Source: Hypericum androsaemum
Lineage: Eukaryota > Streptophyta > Magnoliopsida > Malpighiales > Hypericaceae
NCBI GenBank assembly: GCA_963995505.1
Contig: OZ023190.1
Location: 5,102,516 to 5,166,515, forward strand
Direction of reading: 5' to 3'
Length of the DNA stretch: 64,000 nucleotides
Each line of letters begins with the position of its first letter. Position 1 is the stretch's first letter. Shown here in pieces: positions 11,385 to 23,615 of this stretch. A program made the position numbers and the translations under genes. A model generated the notes under the pieces. That model searched no databases. It saw nothing but the letters and a program-made list of their open reading frames with translations, and was not told the origin of the DNA.

Positions 11385-14300
11385 TTATTGTGTGGATTTT
11401 AATCCCATTCCCCTTACTGCGTTGTATATTTGATCTCTATTGATTCCTTTCGTAAAAGGATCAGCTAAGTTGTCCTTGGACCTTACATAGTTAATGGTGA
11501 TCACCCCAGTATAGATCAACTGTCTAACGGTATTGTGTCTCCGACGGATATGTCGAGACTTTCCGTTGTACAATGTACTTTGTGCTCTCCCGATTGCAGA
11601 CATGCTGTCACAATGTATCAATACGGGAGGCGCCGGTTTACTCCAGCACAGAATATCCTCTAGGAAGTTTCTGAGTCATTCAGCTTCTTCCCCAGCTTTG
11701 TCTAGTGCTATAAACTCCGACTCCATGGTGGATCGAGCTATGCACGTTTGTTTAGAGGACTTCCAAGACACAGCTCCTCCTCCTATGGTGAATACGTATC
11801 CACTCGTGGATTTGGAGTCCTTAGTGTCTGATATCCAATTTGCGTCACTGTATCCTTCTAATACAGCTGGATATTTAGCATAATGTATGCCATGGCTTAT
11901 GGTATGTTTTAAATACCGTAAAACCCTTTCCAGAGCTAGCCAGTGATCCTTCCCTGGATTACTTGTGAATCTACTAAGTTTACTAACTGAGTACGCAATA
12001 TCGGGACGAGTGCAGTTTGTTAAAAACATCAAGCTCCCGATAATTTGTGCATACTTCAGTTGCGATACTGGGTCCCCTCGATTCTTGGCTAAGTGTAGAT
12101 TCAAATCTACTGGAGTCTTAACCGGAGGTTTGTCGAAAGCTTCAAACTTCTTGTGCACGCTTTCCACGTAGTGGGATTGTGTCAAGATAATTTCGTCAGC
12201 TTTCCTAGAAATTTTTATTCCTAGTATGACGTCTGCCAGACCCATATCTTTCATGTCAAAGTGGTTCTTTAACATGTTCTTAGTTTTCACAATAACCTCT
12301 TTATTGCTTCCCATAATTAGTAAGTCATCTACATAGAGACATACAATTACGTAAGCTTCAGGTGTGCCCTTAATGTAAACACATTTATCGCACTCATTGA
12401 TCTTAAATCCATTTGACAACATTGTTCTGTCAAATTTCTCGTGCCACTGTTTCGGCGCTTGTTTTAGCCCGTATAGTGACTTGACTAGTCGACATACTTT
12501 ATGCTCTTGACCGAGAGCCACAAACTCTTCAGGTTGCTCCATGTATATCTCCTCTTCCAGTTCTCCATTTAGGAAAGCTATTTTTACATCCATTTGGTAG
12601 ATCTCGAGGTTATAGAGTGCTGCAACAGCTATTAGTACTCTAATCGATGTGATTCTTGTGACCGGTGAATACGTGTCAAAGAAATCATATCCCTCCTTCT
12701 GCTTGAACCCCTTAGCTACCAATCGAGCTTTGTACTTGTCGATTGATCCATCAGCTTTGTATTTCCTTTTTAGGATCCACCTGCATCCCAAAGGTTTGCA
12801 GCCCGGTGGGAGATCCACGATTTCCCACGTGTGATTTTACATAATGGATTCTATCTCACTATTGATAGCTTCCTTCCAGAGAGGAGCATCTGGACTGGAC
12901 ATTGCCTCTTGGATTGTCCTGGGTTCATCTTCTAACGCATAGGTTAGATAGTCCGGACCGAAAGATTTGGTCACCTTCGTCTGTTTACTACGTCTAGGTT
13001 CATCATCTTTCTGATTTGACCCTTGCGTAGTCTCGTGAGCCCTTTTCTTCGGACTTGCTTCCTTTCTTTCCTTATTAGGAAAGCTATCTTCAAAAAATAT
13101 CGCGTTCCTTGATTCTATGACCATTCCCGTGTTTATCTCAGGGTTTTCAGATTTATGCACCAAGAATCGATAAGCACTACTATTTTGCGCATATCCGATA
13201 AAGATGCAATCAATGGTCTTGGGTCCTATTCGCACCTGCTTAGGCTTAGGTACTTCGACCTTTGCTAGGCACCCCCACACTTTAAGGTAACCGTAGGAAG
13301 GCTTCCTTCCTTTCCATAGTTGATATGGGGTTTTATCCCTTTTCTTGTGTGGCAATTTGTTTAGAATGTGGTTAGCTGAGAGCACAGCTTCCCCCCACAT
13401 GTTCTGGGGTAAGCCCGAGCTAATCAACATAGCGTTCATCATTTCCTTAAGAGTTCGATTTTTGCGTTCAGCTACGCCATTCGATTGAGGTGAATATGGA
13501 GCAGTCGTCTGATGAATAATGCCATGTTCTTGACAGAGTTCCTCAAACGGAGCTACATATTCTCCTCCTCGATCACTTCGGATCATTTTGATTTTCACGT
13601 TGAGTTGATTTTCAACCTCATTCTTATATCTCTTAAAAGCATCAATAGCTTCGTCTTTGCCCCTTAGGAGATATACGTAACAGTATCTCGTGCAATCATC
13701 GATAAACGTTATGAAGAATTTCTTCCCGCCTTTAGTTTGCACGTGTTTCATATCGCAAGTGTCCGTATGAATTAACTCTAAAGGCGTAGTACTTCTTTCC
13801 ACTGAATGGAAAGGTGCTTTGGTCATTTTAGCCTCCACACATACTTCACATTTATCGGATGGGTTGAACTCTAGATTCGGTAATAAATTTAAACTTACTA
13901 ACTTTCTTAGCGAGTTTAGATTTACGTGTCATAATCTACCATGCCATAAATTAGAACACTCGGCCAAGTAAGAAGAAGCATTAACTTTATTTTTACCGCT
14001 AAAGGTGCGATGTACAGTTATTACATTCATCTTAAATAGCCCCCTTTCTAGATAACCCTTTCCTATGAATTGACCCGCTTTGGTCAGTACAAACTTATCA
14101 GCCTCAAATACAAGCTTACGACCGGCTTTGCTTAACAGTGAGCCGGAAACTAAGTTCTTGCGGATGTCCGGGACATGCAGCACATCCTTGAGGGTCAGCT
14201 CATTTCCTGAGGTCAGCTTCAGGACCACCTTTCCCAGACCAACGATCTTGGACGTTGCGGAGTTTCCCATGAACAGCTTTCGGCCGGTGATCGGGATATA

Positions 14301-15241
14301 GTTCGAGAACATCTCCTTGTCCGAGCAGACATGGCGGGTAGCTCCAGTGTCCACGAACCACTCTCTCGGATTGTCCACCAGGTTGGCTTCAAACACTACG
14401 ACTGACAGATCCATCTGGGACAAATCTTCAGCTAGGTTAGCATTTCCTTGGTTGTCCTTCTTCGGCTGGCGACAGTCCTTAGCCATGTGTCCGGGTTTCC
14501 CGCAGTTGTAGCAGTCGCCCTTGATCTTTTTCTTCTTGGGCTTTTGCTCCTTCTGCTTATCCTCGGACTTCTTCCTCTTCTTGCCACTTTTTCCCTCAGC
14601 GAGGTGCACGGTGGTCTCAGAGTTGGCCTTGCCTTGCTTGACTTCGGATTTTCGGTTATCTTCCTCGATCCTTAGTCTCACTATCAGGTCTTCTAGGCCC
14701 ATGTCCTTCCTCTTGTGCTTGAGGTAGCTCTTGAAGTCCTTCCACAGCGGGGGGAGCTTCTCGATCATTGCAGCTACTTGGAAGGACTCGCTGAGTTGCA
14801 TCCCTTCGGCTTGGATCTCGTGAAGGATCAGCTGCAACTCTTGCAATTGGTCGATGACCTTCTTGGAGTCCACCATCTTGAAGTCGAGGAATTGTCCGAC
14901 GATGAATTTCTTCGTCCCGGTATCCTCCGTTTTGTACTTCTTCTCGAGTGAACTCCGTAGACATTGTAGAGCGTGTCGTCTAGTCCATTCAGGACGTAGT
15001 TCCGGCATAGGAAGTCGCTGTGACTCCATGCATCGAGGGCGTTGATCTTCTGTTGATCTGCCTCATTTTCCGCTACCTTCGGAGCCTCTTCCTTCAGTAA
15101 TCGGACCAGGTTGAGCGTCATCAGGTAGAACAACATCTTCTGTTGCCACCTCTTGAATTCGGTACCGTTGAACTTGGTCGGCCTTTCGGCGTGGACAGTT
15201 CCCGGGACCGCTGGCACTGGTGCTGAGCTTGTTGATGCCAT
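11385..15241 (-). pseudogene. Copia gag-pol polyprotein, inactivated
   Basis: One long frame encodes the polyprotein on the minus strand. Visible parts: Gag from ATG 15241 (MASTSSAP); a CX2CX4HX4C zinc knuckle ([14 protein letters not shown]) near 14510; protease [12 protein letters not shown] near 14350; integrase with conserved D, D and E residues (near 13770-13480); reverse transcriptase YVDD near 12330; RNase H C-terminus up to 11385. Breaks: a frameshift in Gag just after residue ~90 (around 14975), where the next block joins out of frame as if about 28 nt were lost; TGA at 13929-13931; TAA at 12837-12839; TGA at 11676-11678. Apart from these the frame is intact from 15029 to 11385, so decay is modest. 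Confidence 0.93.
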
Positions 15242-15252
15242 CTTCAAGTACA

Positions 15253-15267
15253 CAATCTCGTCTTACG
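15253..15267 (-). other. Atypical primer-binding site, complementary to the element's own LTR
   Basis: Two bases past the end of the 5' LTR (15270), where a tRNA-complementary PBS starting TGG is expected, the sense strand reads CGTAAGACGAGATTG. It has no TGG start. It is a perfect 15-bp complement of the sense-strand sequence at 15354-15340 within the LTR, about 70 nt upstream. The gag start codon follows only 11 nt later. Confidence 0.6.
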
Positions 15268-15269
15268 AT

Positions 15270-16190
15270 TGTTGTTTGTCGGAGTTGGTGTACTTGATTA
15301 GGATCTTCTTCAGTCGAGGCAAGTGTTGGACACTTTCTCCGTAAGACGAGATTGCCCCGTATATTTCAGTGCGGTACAGGCTTCGGCAATCGTCCCCAAG
15401 ATACAACAACTGTTTAGGGCATTTCCAAGACCGTTGCACACGTATCTCGAAATTTTCGGGCGAACCCTTATATAGCTAGAACTTTCGGACTCTTTTCTAA
15501 GTGAAGAACGGGGGGAGAGAAGAAGATAACAATGCTAGGAAGTGCAATTGCTGCTGGGATGAGGAAATGGCAAGGAGGGCACGCCTATTTATAGGCTGGA
15601 GGAGGCAGGGAGGCAGCCACCCCGAAGGGACGCGTCGGCGAGGCCAACAGGCTGACTGGCTGCGCTCGTGGCTCTTCGGTGGCTTCTGGACCCTTCCAGG
15701 CGCGCCAGGCTGCGCTCGTGACCCTTCGGAGGCTTCTGGATCCTTCCAGGCGCTCCAGGCTGCGCTGGCGCCCTTTCGCGACGGATTTCATAGCCCTTCG
15801 GCCTTCTGGAAGTCTCCCGGACTTTCCATCCCGTCGTGCCTCTTCGGCAGCTGCGCAGCTGCCTCTGGGCCCGGGCAAAATGATTAAGGCTCCTCGCGAC
15901 ACGTGCGAAGTGCCAAGTGCGCCACAAAGCGCCCATTGCGACCTGCGTCCAATGCGCCATGCGCACACGCGCGTGCTCATGCTCGGACGGTGCTTAGGCA
16001 GCTAGGGGTGGGTCAGCCTTTTGGGTAGCCAATCAAGTTGAGAGGCAAGGAGGGAAATTCCTTATAAACAAGAAAATCCTCCTTGCTCTAATCAATGTGG
16101 TATTGCCCCATTCATTTCCCTTTTGGGCCTCCACTTTGGGCCTTTCCACTTTGGGTCAAATGCATTAAAACATCCATTCAAAATCCAATA
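15270..16190 (-). repeat. Copia 5' LTR (921 bp)
   Basis: Runs from TGTTGTTTGTCGG to ...AATCCAATA on the plus strand; the outer CA has mutated to TA. It keeps about 150 bp missing from the other LTR (approximately 15715-15895), including an internally repeated ccttccaggcgc-ccaggctgcgct phrase. Confidence 0.9.
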
Positions 16191-16195
16191 ATAAA

Positions 16196-17340
16196 TAATT
16201 AATTTTTCTTTCATCTACATATTATTTATAATCAGTTTATATTTATATATAAATTATAATAAATATACAAAATATACATATTTAATTAATGAAGAATTTT
16301 CATAGTATTTATTTATACAAATTTTTATAGAAAATTGAAAAAATAGATTTTATTTATAGAGAATTGAAAATATTGAGCTATATTTATAGAGAATTAAAAT
16401 ATTTGGCTCCATTTAAAGAAAATTAAAAATTATGATTTTTTATATTTTTATCGAATAATATTATACTATGTATCACTCTGGTGGCTTTCAAACAGTAGAC
16501 ATTCCAACCATTTTTTCTTGTGCGTTTGCCCCATAAATTCTTGGATTTCTTGCAATATGAAATTTGTCAGGTGATGTCGCCCGCCACCTGGGTGGCCTTT
16601 TTTCGTTTTCAATTTTTTTTATGTTTGTCTTTTGCCTTATTGGTGACCAAGGTCATGCATTGTCACCAATAAAAATAGTCTGACTTTGCTTCGGTAAACA
16701 CAGACTCAAGCAACGAGAAGCTAGTTATAGACGACAGCTGGAGAGAGAAGACGAGACTCGAGCACTAGTTGGGATAGCGGTGGAAGAGGGGGAGCGAGGA
16801 TCTAGGCTAGCTGTGGACGAAGGTCTAGACTACGGCTTAGGCTGAGAGAGCCTCTCTCTATAAAGTTAGAGAGAGAAAGTTTATTGGTCATATCCATTTG
16901 TTCGAAATATTGGTAAACGTAATTGGCACAAGGATTAGGCTATTTATATAAAAAAATTAAATTACATTTTTTATGTTTGGTCAATTCATGAATTTGAAAA
17001 TGTGAACCTAAAGTTCAATTTTAAGGAAAGGAAGTAACAAGATTTTTTTTGTTTACATATGTCCCGTGGTTTTGACAATTTTCACAAAAGATAGCAAAAA
17101 ATTTTGAATTTGAATTTTGACATGTATTATCGAATTGAGTCATACGTGATACGCCATATAATAATTCGTGACTCATATCAACCCAAATATCAATCATCTT
17201 ATGTTGAAAAATCACTAGTAGGGCAGAAGGTTGAGAAAACACTGTACAAATGAGCAAAAACTGGTTTTGAGTGGCCAAACCCGCCTCCAAATGAAGGAAG
17301 AGCGTCTATCGCGAGGCCGGGTGCGTGCTTGGCCTTATCG
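16196..17340. other. Unassigned AT-rich spacer
   Basis: Very AT-rich from 16200 to 16480, then mixed sequence with GA-rich stretches near 16740-16870. No gene or element ends seen. Confidence 0.4.
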
Positions 17341-19082
17341 TCAGTTGTTTTTTTTGTTTTGAGAGACAAACATGGCACGAAGCTTATATTAAAACAAGGG
17401 TTACAGTACGGTAAGATAAATACATAGACAAGAGACGATAAAATTCAGGCAGAAGACAATAACCAATCTGATGGCAGCAAGTGACACAGGGGGGACCGAT
17501 AGACGATCGAGAAGACATGAAGCCAAACGAACGGGCGAAAATCTGTCGAGACAAAGCTACGGCCAATAACTACGAGACAAGCTCGTGGGCATTTGAATGC
17601 ATACAAGATGCACGCAAATGAGAGCCAAGGTCGACCAAAGTCAACCGAGACAAGGTTCTCCACCTGTGACCACCAGAAAGGCATCTAGATCCGAAAGGAT
17701 TTTAGATCAGACGAAAGCCGATCCAAGCAAAAGGATAAGCAGAAATAATATAACAAAAATCCAACGAAATCACAAAACAGACATGGCTCGGGAGCAAAAG
17801 CAACAGCAGCAAAAACAAAGAACATAACAGAAAAGCGAAAACAAAACCAGAGGACTAGCCGTCCGGGGGTGGTCAGTGGCGAGCAGCCCCCGGGATTCAC
17901 CGACAACTTCAAACCCAGCTAAGCGGGAGCCAGAAATAGTCTGGGACGGACAGGCAATGACGACAGAGCTGGAGCGGGCCGGGGAGGAGATGACGAGGCC
18001 GAGACCTAGGTGAGGAAGACGAAAGGCGGCGAACGATTGAGGGGCTAAAGCCGACGACAAAGCCCAGAAAGTGGAGAAAACCCAGCACAAAACCACGAGG
18101 CCCGGACTGCTGCTGACCTCCGAGACCCGCTATCGGCGAGACTGCTCCGATCAACACAATGAGAGATCGGAACTAAGCAGAGAAAAAACACAGGGGGAAG
18201 CCCAGAAAAAACTCGAGTAACAGGCGAGAGGCGGGCTGTGACGGGAGAAGGAAGGTGAGGTGATGGAGAAGGCACGGGAGCATGCGACAGACAAGAACGG
18301 AAGCAGGCAACAGACAGAGATGGGGGAAGGGAATTACTATTTGGGGTCAGAGATATTTGTTAAGAGAGGCTCCACGGGGGAGAGGGAAATTGCTCTCAAC
18401 TAGGAGAGAGGGAAATTGCTCCACTCATCGCCTGCCTCCCCGATCTCGACGCCGCCTCCCCGATCTGGCCTGATCCCCATCGCCCACCTGGCCTGATCTG
18501 CACGACTGGGCTTTTTTGAGGTCCCCGGGGTGGATGGTTGAGTCGGATCTCCTCCCCGGTCAGTTCTGTGTTATTTATGTTCCGCTTTTTAATTATTTCT
18601 ATTCTGTCTTTATTATTTTCGGTTGATTATGTCTTTGTGTGTTTGTTGTTGTTCTCGAGTCACACGTGTTTAGTAACTGCGTCGGGCTTTTGTTTATGTT
18701 TGGATTGTCTTTCATCTAATTTGAGGTCCTTTCAGATCTTGTTTCTTGTCCGATGGTTGCGGGTGAAGAACCTTGTCTTGGTCGATTTACGTCGACCTTG
18801 GCTCTCATCTGAGTGTTTTGCATTCAGATGCCCTCTTTGACGATGTCTTGAGGTTATTGGCCGAAGCTTGCTTCGGCATAACTCCACCCCGGTCGTCGAC
18901 CTTTGTACTCTATTCGACCACCCATTGCTCCCCTCCTGTGCCACCTTGCTGTCATCGGACTGGCTCTCATTTTTTTCTTGGATTTCGTGTCTTGTGTCTG
19001 TATTTCTGCTTCGCTTTCGTGTCTTATGTTTGCAATTTGTTTTTAATATAGGCTTCGCGTCACTTTTTTCCTAAAAAAAAAG
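17341..19082. mobile_element. Inverted pair of LINE-type 3' ends
   Basis: The left arm (about 17345-17930, reverse-complemented) and the right arm (about 18560-19075) align over several landmarks: gagaaccttgtct-ggt, tcgaccttggctctcat, agttattggccg, and tttttaatata-gcttcg followed by an A-rich tail. The tails point outward at both ends. The unit is flanked by AGTTGTTTTT on the left (17342) and again on the right (19081), possibly the target duplication. The core (about 17930-18560) is unrelated, GC-richer sequence. No coding frame survives. Confidence 0.55.
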
Positions 19083-19320
19083 TTGTTTTTCAAGTAATAA
19101 AAGTGTGGGATGATAAATTTGGTTTAAATTCTATCGATCAGGTTCAAATCCCGAAAGAGTAAATATGATGAATAATGTTGCGGTCAAATAATTGCTTAAG
19201 CTTAAGCCTATCCCAGAAAAGTATTTGGCAATCAACACAACAGTTTCAATCAAACGACTTGACAATAAAATTTCCAACATGCGATACTACCCGGCTAAAT
19301 GACTTGAATCAAAATTTGTT

Positions 19321-20471
19321 GGGAAAATTTCTCTCAAGTTTTTCGTATTTGCTTAAATATACTAAAAAGTTTCCCGTGTTTGAAAAATATCTTGTTGTCC
19401 CTCTGGTTTGCTTTTATTATACTTTCGGGTCCCTGCCGCCGGAATATTTGATTTTTCCGACGAAGGCCCACTTGAAAAGATCAAAATGCCCCTCCCACTA
19501 CAAAAACTAAAAAAATTTCTTTCCTCCCGCTTCTTCTTCTTCCTAAAAAAAACCCAGAACTTCACATCAAAAATCCAAAACTCGGAACAATCAAACAACC
19601 CAAACAAACACCAAAACCCTATATTACCTTGAGCAGCAGCGACCGGATCGTCGGGCCTCACGAACCCAAGACGAACTTGTTCAAGCTCTTGATGGCGCTC
19701 TCTCCAGAACCTGCATCCATTTTAGACCGCATAATTACACCGATTGCCATCGGATTCCAATTGGGTCCCACATAAAAGATCCCCAAACCTTCACCTGCTG
19801 GTCCATGTCAGGGAAAAGGGAGGCGAGATGAGAGAAGCGAGATGAAAAAGGGTTTAAAGAAGAAGAGAAATGGGTCCTCTTGGTTTAAAGCGAGATGACA
19901 TAGTTTCAAGACTACCCCGAGCAATGACCGCGACCTATTCTGTCTCCCCAGCCACCGCCGGCCAGTTCCACGTGTCCTATTCTGGTTGGGCTAGATAGGA
20001 GGAGGAGAAGATTACGAGATGGGGATGGGTCGGGTTCTTGAGGGGGCGGTGGTCGGGTTCTTGAGAGGGTCTAATTTTGATTTCTAATTCGAATTAGATT
20101 TTTTAAATTTAGGGTTCTTAAAAATTTTGATTCTCTTTAATTAGTTTTGATTCTTTTAACTAGTTTTGATTCTCATTAATAATATTTAGATTTATTTTTG
20201 AGTTTGAGTTTGAGTTTTTATTTTGGTTGAAGGTGGGAGGAAGAAGATGAAGTGGGAAGAAGAAGAAGGGGAAGGAAAGAGATTTTTTTTTAATGGGAGG
20301 AGCATTTTGGTCTTTTCAAGTGGGTCTTTGCTGGAGAAAATCGAATATTCCGGCGACAGGGACCCGAAAATATAATAAAAGTAAACCAGAGGGACAACAT
20401 GATCATTTTTCAAATACGGGGGACCTTTGAGTATATTTAAGCAAACACAGGAACTTGAGAGTAATTTTCCC
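19321..20471. mobile_element. MULE-like non-autonomous TIR element 2 (1,151 bp)
   Basis: Flanked by a perfect 9-bp target duplication AAATTTGTT (19312-19320 and 20472-20480). TIRs of about 190 bp start GGGAAAATTTCTCTCAAG on the left and GGGAAAATTACTCTCAAG on the right complement. They run on through tttgcttaaatatact, tccctctggttt and gaatattcgatttt-type blocks. The interior is purine/pyrimidine-biased noncoding DNA without a transposase. Confidence 0.88.
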
Positions 20472-20489
20472 AAATTTGTTTCAAAAAAC

Positions 20490-20674
20490 GGGGGTTGGAT
20501 TGAGTGGGGACAATACTTGTCCCCACTGAAATGGATTAAGTAATTTTGGTTATAGACACGGTTTTTAATGACTGTCAGATCTATAGACACGATTTTTAAT
20601 GAAATCTGATGGTCCAAACAAAATCTCATCCATGGGGACGACTTTTATATTGTCCCCACTCAATCCAAAACCCA
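20490..20674. mobile_element. Small TIR element (MITE), ~185 bp
   Basis: Inverted ends GGGGGTTGGATTGAGTGGGG (left) and, reverse-complemented, GGGTTTTGGATTGAGTGGGG (right). An inner direct repeat (tatagacacg-ttttttaatga) occurs at about 20550 and 20582. It sits 10 bp from the end of the MULE-like element 2 duplication. No convincing target duplication. Confidence 0.55.
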
Positions 20675-21987
20675 AAAAATGCGACACTAAAATGGAGTTT
20701 GACCGAGAAATATGATGTTTACGATGTCCGAAATCAACAGGCCAATAATTGTAACTGCTGCTAATATTATGAAAACTAAGCAACAAATTTACACAAATCA
20801 ACAAGATTATAAAGAACATCACAATTGGAACAGCAATGTAGGAAAAACACACATGGGTTTAGCACTTACATTGCACCAACAATGAAATATCATGACCTCT
20901 AATTTTACTGGACATCCACGTCTGTTCAATGTTCGGCTAAGTACTTGAACTTGGATTATGTAGAAAGAGAACACATGTCAATCAAAATTATCATTATAAT
21001 AATATGTCTTGAAAGGAAATTGTTTTGTCTAATATGAGAGTGTGCATACCATTTCAATGAACATCTTCTCTATGGTGCTATTTAACCCACCTTCCCAACA
21101 CCATGCATACCTCTTCATCTTCTCTATGGCTGAAGAGGTGGATGGGGGACCTTTCATTTCCTTTGGAACCGCTTTTAATATCGTTGGAAGGAAATGGTTG
21201 GCAAGTACTGAATGAGCATGATTTTCCTTAATTGGGCCGAGAGAAGAAGATAGAGGCTTAATGGGCTTGAAGGATTATCAACAGAATGGGCAAATCAGCT
21301 AATATGAGTAGTATTGGGCTGGATTTTTAGATGGATAAAAACACTCCGGGTATTTTGGGTTAATTGCAGTAAAACTTTCCGAGGTCTCGGTGGGGATACA
21401 TGTATTTCCGGTAGTGTGTTAGAATTGTTTAGCAGCTACTCTTTTTTGGCTTTGGATTGGATACGGAGTGAAAAAAATTATTTCGGACGATTTGGAGTGA
21501 AGGGGGTCGCGCTGACATACCCCGTTATATGATAACAGCATGTCCCGTTATGTGATATTGGCTAGTGTATTTTTCATGTTTACGATAGTGGTATGTCCTG
21601 TTTACGATACTGGCCCATGTGGATTTTTTTCATTTTGGTCATCGTATTTTTGCATTTTTGCAAAAAAAATCTCCGTGTGCCTTCATTCTAAACCGTTTAA
21701 AATGGGGACATTCCGTACCCAATCCGACCCCCTCTTTTCCACGCTGGTATTTTTTCCAGCTTTTAATGAAATTTTCTATTATAATCCCCAAATTATTGTA
21801 CGAGGGATAGCCATCAACCTTGTTTTGACCACACGACGCACATTTAGATAGAAACGATCTGCCAATAGTTCGACTCCATTTTTTTCTGTTTAAAGAATGC
21901 ACATTTTGATAAATTTTGTATACGTATAATCATATTAATATTTTTTTTAGTTTTTAACCCATATAAGAAAATATCCATATTTTCTTA
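20675..21987. other. Unassigned spacer
   Basis: No gene seen. A short phrase, tgtcccgttatgtgata, and relatives recur near 21520-21610. Small open frames lack recognisable domains. Confidence 0.4.
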
Positions 21988-23286
21988 GGGAAAAGTCCAC
22001 TTAAGTACCTTGTGGTATCCTCGATTATCACTTGGGTACCTTGTGGTTTAAAAATGATAGAACCGGTCCAACTTATTCGAATTTTTCTCACTTAAGTCTA
22101 TCCAGCCCGGTTCACCCTTTTTTTTTTCCAAAACAGCGTCGTTTAAGCGCTTACGTGGACTGCCACGTCACTTTGACCCGAATTATTCGCTGATGACGTG
22201 GCAGTAGATAATTTACCAAATTAATACAAAATTTGTTTACTATTTTTCAAAAAACTCTTATCCTCATCCTCCTCTCTATCTTTCTCTCTTCTTCCATTCC
22301 TCTTCAAGCTCCATATCTCCTAAGCTGCGAACCACACCTCAAAAGAACCAAGGCTTTAACCTAAATTAAAACCACACCTCAAGTTCCCTCAATCCAACAC
22401 AGAACACCTAAATCAGTTAATCTCATAGCACTATAAACCAACAGATCTAGTCCTCACCGAGCAAGACGAAGAGGAAGATCGGAGAGGAGAGAGATCGGAG
22501 TCCTCCTCCATCTTCTGTTATGACGCCGACGAGGGGCGGTGACGGGGGAGCGGGGAGGGCTCCGGCGGGGATTGGTCATCGCAGTCCTGGTCGAGGGAGA
22601 GGTCCATGGCGCCCCGCCGGCCTCCTCCCACCGATATTGCCAGACCCCGGACCCGCCACCGTCGCCTGTCTTCGTGCGCGAGGATCTTGATGGAAGTTTA
22701 TGTTGCTTGCTTTCTAAAATGAGTATAATGAAACTTTGTCTAATTCCTGTTGGTTCTATTCGATTGGTGCTTAATGCTTGAGTTTTACTGTTTGGTGATG
22801 TTCATCTGAACGGACTTTCTTGGCTGCTAGTTTATTGGTTAGCTATTACAAATCTTTTGAATGGCACAAACATATGGGCTAGCAACGATTGGGGTTAGGA
22901 ATTCTCTTTTCTGTTTTTTAAATGGGTTGCGGCTTCTTTCCGGCGGTGATGGAGAGGAGAGAGCACTGACAGGGAGGGGGAGGAAGAAGATGAAGGGGGG
23001 TTGAGAGGGGAGAGGGGGGATTTTTTTTGAAAAATAGTAAACAAATTTGGTATTAATCTATAATTTACCCACTGCTACATCATCATTGAATAATCTTGGT
23101 CAAAATGATGTGGCAGTCCACGCAAGCGTCCAGACGGTGCCGTTTTGACAAAAAATGGGTGAACCGGGTTGGGTAGACTTAAGTGAGAAAAATTGGAATA
23201 AGTTGGACCGGTTCTATCGTTTTTAAACCACAGGGTACCTAAGTGATAATCGGGAATACTACAGGGTACTTAAGTGAATTTTTTCC
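21988..23286. mobile_element. MULE-like TIR element 3, Pack-MULE-like (1,299 bp)
   Basis: TIRs of roughly 280 bp begin GGGAAAAGTCCACTTAAG (left) and, reverse-complemented, GGAAAAAATTCACTTAAG (right). They continue through gaaccggtccaactta and cgtggactgcca blocks. Flanks are similar but imperfect (TATTTTCTTA, TATTTTTTAT). The interior 22270-23010 looks like a captured gene 5' region: a CT-rich leader, a GC-rich block with an open frame from 22539, then an AT-rich intron-like tail. Its right end is 330 bp upstream of the PSRP1 start codon. Confidence 0.75.
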
Positions 23287-23615
23287 TATTTTTTATCCAC
23301 ACTAAGAAACGAACCGACACGTGGTAAACTGAATCCGAGCACAAACACAAACAAGATTCAATACCCGCCATCGTCTAATGTAATGTAATGGGACCAATTT
23401 TGTTCGTCTTAATCGTGACGCTGCAATTACAAACCGGATATTCATACCTCCTATCTGTCCGACGTGTCCTTATCCATTCCTCTCGAACCCTCCCAAAAAC
23501 CTCTCCCCCTTTATGAACTCCCCCATTTTCCCATCATAGAGAAGAAGAATATCACATCTCCATCCCAAAAAAAAAAAAGTACCAAACTCTAAAAAAGCTC
23601 AAAAAGTTATCGTCA

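Larger units (their letters stand above)
10067..16190 (-). mobile_element. Ty1/copia LTR retrotransposon, defective
   Basis: Two LTRs enclose a gag-pol region on the minus strand with domain order Gag, zinc knuckle, protease, integrase, reverse transcriptase, RNase H, which is the copia order. A perfect 5-bp target duplication ATAAA flanks it (10062-10066 and 16191-16195). A short purine tract on the sense strand (GTGGGGGAT, about 10842-10852) precedes the 3' LTR. LTR differences of roughly 3 percent, by eye, mostly transitions, suggest a fairly old insertion. The LTR-proximal primer site is unusual (see findings). Lineage not assigned; an Ale/Retrofit relationship is possible. Confidence 0.95.

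Noticed and set aside
19138..19150. GGTTCAAATCC-like T-arm motif suggesting a tRNA
   Set aside because: No acceptor stem, D arm or anticodon arm can be built around it.
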